Shown here: one piece after another, positions 6,404 to 7,817 of the stretch
Layout of the letters: every line of letters begins with the position of its first letter
Numbering within the stretch: the stretch's first letter is position 1
Origin: Paracoccaceae bacterium
GTDB taxonomy: Bacteria > Pseudomonadota > Alphaproteobacteria > Rhodobacterales > Rhodobacteraceae
Assembly: GCA_024304875.1 (NCBI GenBank)
Contig: JAMWZF010000135.1
Span: 1-7,817 of the forward strand
Reading direction: 5' to 3'
DNA length: 7,817 nucleotides
The notes under the pieces: generated by a model
Database searches by the model: none
Seen by the model: the letters and a program-made list of their open reading frames with translations, nothing else
Told to the model about the DNA's origin: nothing
Program-made: the position numbers and the translations under genes

Positions 6404-7660
6404 TCAGTCCGCCGGGACGAACCGCTCCACCGACAGCCGCATCATCGACGGCTCGCCGCCGAGATCCTTGACCGCGAGCAGGTAGGTCCCTGGCAGCACC
6501 CGCGCCGCGATCAGGCTGTCGAGCCCCGAGCCGGCATCGTCGTTGTAGCCCACCTCGCGGCCGAGATCGTCGTAGAGGTAGAGGACCGGGTCGCCGTCTC
6601 CGGGGGCGATCGCCTCCACCAGCAGAAGGCCCGCTTCGGTCACGTCGACCGCGAACCAGGCGACGGTGTTGGGCTCGTGCCGGATGTCCGCGCGCAGCCG
6701 GCCCGTCACCTCGCCCAGCATCTCGACCGGGTAGGACCCGTCCAGCGGCGGCACCCGCTCGCCCCGGTCGTACAGGGAGGTCTGCGCAGCCTCGGGGTCA
6801 TAACCCATCACCGTGACGGTGACCGGAAGCGAGGCGTCGGACAGGGCCCGCAGCTCGATGCAGTAGTCGCCCGGCTCCAGCGGGGTGCTCACGTCGATGC
6901 GGCTGTTCAGGCTGTCGTAGTCGTCGTTCTCGTACAGCACGGCGCCGCTGGCGTCCTTGAGCGTGAGCACGGGGTCGGCGTCCTCGTTCTCCGCCGTGAT
7001 CGAGATGGTTGCCGGCGCGGAGAGCGAAAAGCCGTAGCCCGAGACCTCGTCGATCGGGGCGGTCACCGTGGCCGCGCCGGGAAGGATGTCGTCGATCGTG
7101 CCGTCGGCGATCGTGGCGCCGTCGCCGCAGCCCATGCTGGTGCCCGTCTCGCCGCTCTCCGCCAGGTCCGGGGGAAGCAGGTCGGCGCCGTCCGGCTCGG
7201 CGCCGCCGGGGCCGGTCGTCAATGCCTCGTGCGTGGCCAGTCCCACCCGCACGGTTCCGGTCATCGGCACACCGCCGAAACTGGACATGGCGAGGCAGTA
7301 GGTCCCGGCGTCGAGGCTGGTTTCGATCCGTGCGGCTGTCTCGCCGCCGCTGTCGTCGTCGAAGGCCACCGACTGACCGGCATCGTCATACAGCTCGAGT
7401 GTCGGATCGCCCGCGCCGTTGCCCCGCGCCTCCAGCCGCACATCGGCGGCAGCCGAGAGCGAGAAGAGCGAGACGTAGGAATTGCCCGCCAGGACCAGCG
7501 CCAGCTGGTTCATCGGACCGGCCGCGGCCGCGACGTCCGAACTGGCCGCGTCGCCGCCGATCCAGATCCCGCCGGTGCCGACTCCGCCGCAATCCTGCGC
7601 AAGAGCGGGCGCCGCGGCGGTCCCGGCCAGAAGGGTGAGAAGGGTCAGGGCGCGCGTCAT
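6404..7660 (-). CDS. Secreted protein with three PPC-like (pre-peptidase C-terminal) beta-sandwich units
   Basis: The protein has 418 residues and no recognisable enzyme domain. A signal peptide (MTRALTLLTLLAG, likely cut after ALA at 21) is followed by three homologous units. Each centres on a DP-x-L-x-L-x-D strand, an acidic turn, and a G-x-Y strand: residues 85-125, 229-270 and 357-397. This pattern fits PPC domains, small beta-sandwiches normally attached to secreted peptidases. The acidic turns (DDD, NDDYD, NDD) could bind calcium. Units 1 and 2 each have a cysteine near their start (24 and 178) and one in the closing YC strand (122 and 267); unit 3 has neither. The ATG at 7660 follows GAAAGG by eight bases. 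The gene converges on the caspase-like gene and shares its 12-base leader. Its role is unknown; it may be an adhesive or regulatory envelope protein. Confidence 0.85.
   Translation of the reverse strand: MTRALTLLTLLAGTAAAPALAQDCGGVGTGGIWIGGDAASSDVAAAAGPMNQLALVLAGNSYVSLFSLSAAADVRLEARGNGAGDPTLELYDDAGQSVAFDDDSGGETAARIETSLDAGTYCLAMSSFGGVPMTGTVRVGLATHEALTTGPGGAEPDGADLLPPDLAESGETGTSMGCGDGATIADGTIDDILPGAATVTAPIDEVSGYGFSLSAPATISITAENEDADPVLTLKDASGAVLYENDDYDSLNSRIDVSTPLEPGDYCIELRALSDASLPVTVTVMGYDPEAAQTSLYDRGERVPPLDGSYPVEMLGEVTGRLRADIRHEPNTVAWFAVDVTEAGLLLVEAIAPGDGDPVLYLYDDLGREVGYNDDAGSGLDSLIAARVLPGTYLLAVKDLGGEPSMMRLSVERFVPAD
6470..7408 (-). repeat. Three PPC-like protein repeat cores
   Basis: The cores lie at 7286-7408, 6851-6976 and 6470-6592, in order of translation. 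Their starts are 144 and 128 residues apart, so the units carry different linkers. The shared pattern is DP-x-L-x-L-x-D, an acidic turn, then a (A/P)G-x-Y closing strand. They are divergent in DNA, which suggests an old duplication. Confidence 0.8.
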
Positions 7661-7666
7661 CGAAAT

Positions 7667-7678
7667 GGCCTTTCGGGT
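7667..7678 (-). promoter_or_regulatory. 12-base leader with ribosome site, copy before the PPC-repeat gene
   Basis: On the - strand the bases read ACCCGAAAGGCC, ending six bases before the ATG. This is identical to 4659-4670. The GAAAGG core is a plausible Shine-Dalgarno site. No convincing -35/-10 pair was seen in the rest of the 77-base gap. Confidence 0.5.
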
Positions 7679-7737
7679 GGTCTGCTGCGATCCACCGCAG
7701 GTTAGGCCGCGCCGTATCGCTTGGGAAGTGCCGAGCG

Positions 7738-7790
7738 TCAGCCCATCACCTGGCTGAGGCCCCAGTAGCAGATCGCCGACAGGACCGCCG
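7738..7790 (-). CDS. C-terminal end of an unidentified, probably membrane, protein (partial)
   Basis: Read on the - strand, the last codons give AVLSAICYWGLSQVMG and then TGA at 7740-7738. The hydrophobic, aromatic character suggests the end of a membrane helix. Only about 17 codons are trustworthy, because positions 7791-7817 mirror the preceding bases and add a spurious in-frame stop. I do not recognise the family. It would be read in the same direction as the PPC-repeat gene, 77 bases away. Confidence 0.45.
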
Positions 7791-7817
7791 CGGCGGTCCT
7801 GTCGGCGATCTGCTACT
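7764..7817. repeat. Perfect 54-base palindrome at the right edge
   Basis: Positions 7764-7790 and 7791-7817 are exact reverse complements, 27 bases each, with no spacer. The palindrome ends precisely at the window edge and lies in what appears to be coding sequence. A fold-back chimera or assembly artefact is the simplest reading. Confidence 0.9.

Noticed and set aside
7685..7700. Inverted repeat CTGCG/CGCAG in the gap upstream of the PPC-repeat gene
   Set aside because: The arms are only five bases and no neighbouring promoter was seen, so an operator role is not supported.

Overview
The window is a GC-rich, densely coding stretch. Its codon use, gene families and gene order suggest an alphaproteobacterium, most likely of the Rhodobacterales; this is inferred from protein style, as there is no rRNA or other marker. 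It looks like a short contig from a transposase-made (Nextera-type) library. The first ten bases match the 3' end of the Tn5 mosaic end. The last 54 bases are a perfect, spacer-free palindrome, as expected from a fold-back artefact. Neither end should be read as biology without checking.

Positions 1-3380 hold the distal part of a branched-chain/aromatic-acid type (HAAT family) ABC importer operon on the + strand. It comprises the C-terminal half of a LivM-type permease, a secreted solute-binding protein, a strong hairpin plus T-run, a LivF-type ATPase with a basic C-terminal tail, and a small RNA 2',3'-cyclic phosphodiesterase (ThpR). At 3448-4659 follows a phenylacetate-CoA-ligase-like protein. 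Importers of this subtype commonly sit with such ligase-like genes, so the locus probably takes up an organic (possibly aromatic) acid and processes it near the membrane. However, the ligase-like protein lacks the usual ATP-binding P-loop sequence and the C-terminal catalytic lysine, so its chemistry is an open question.

Positions 4678-7660 hold two convergent genes for exported proteins. The + strand gene encodes a signal peptide, a caspase-like domain that seems to have lost both catalytic residues, three exact 36-residue repeats and two peptidoglycan-binding domains. The - strand gene encodes a secreted protein with three PPC-like beta-sandwich units; two carry a matched cysteine pair and the third has lost both cysteines. 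Both genes start behind the same 12-base leader. They could act together in the periplasm or cell envelope, but this is a hypothesis. A weak hairpin lies between their 3' ends.

The right edge holds the last codons of a further - strand gene, probably a membrane protein, cut by the terminal palindrome. No RNA genes, CRISPR arrays, insertion sequences or origins were seen, and no gap longer than about 80 bases lacks a gene.
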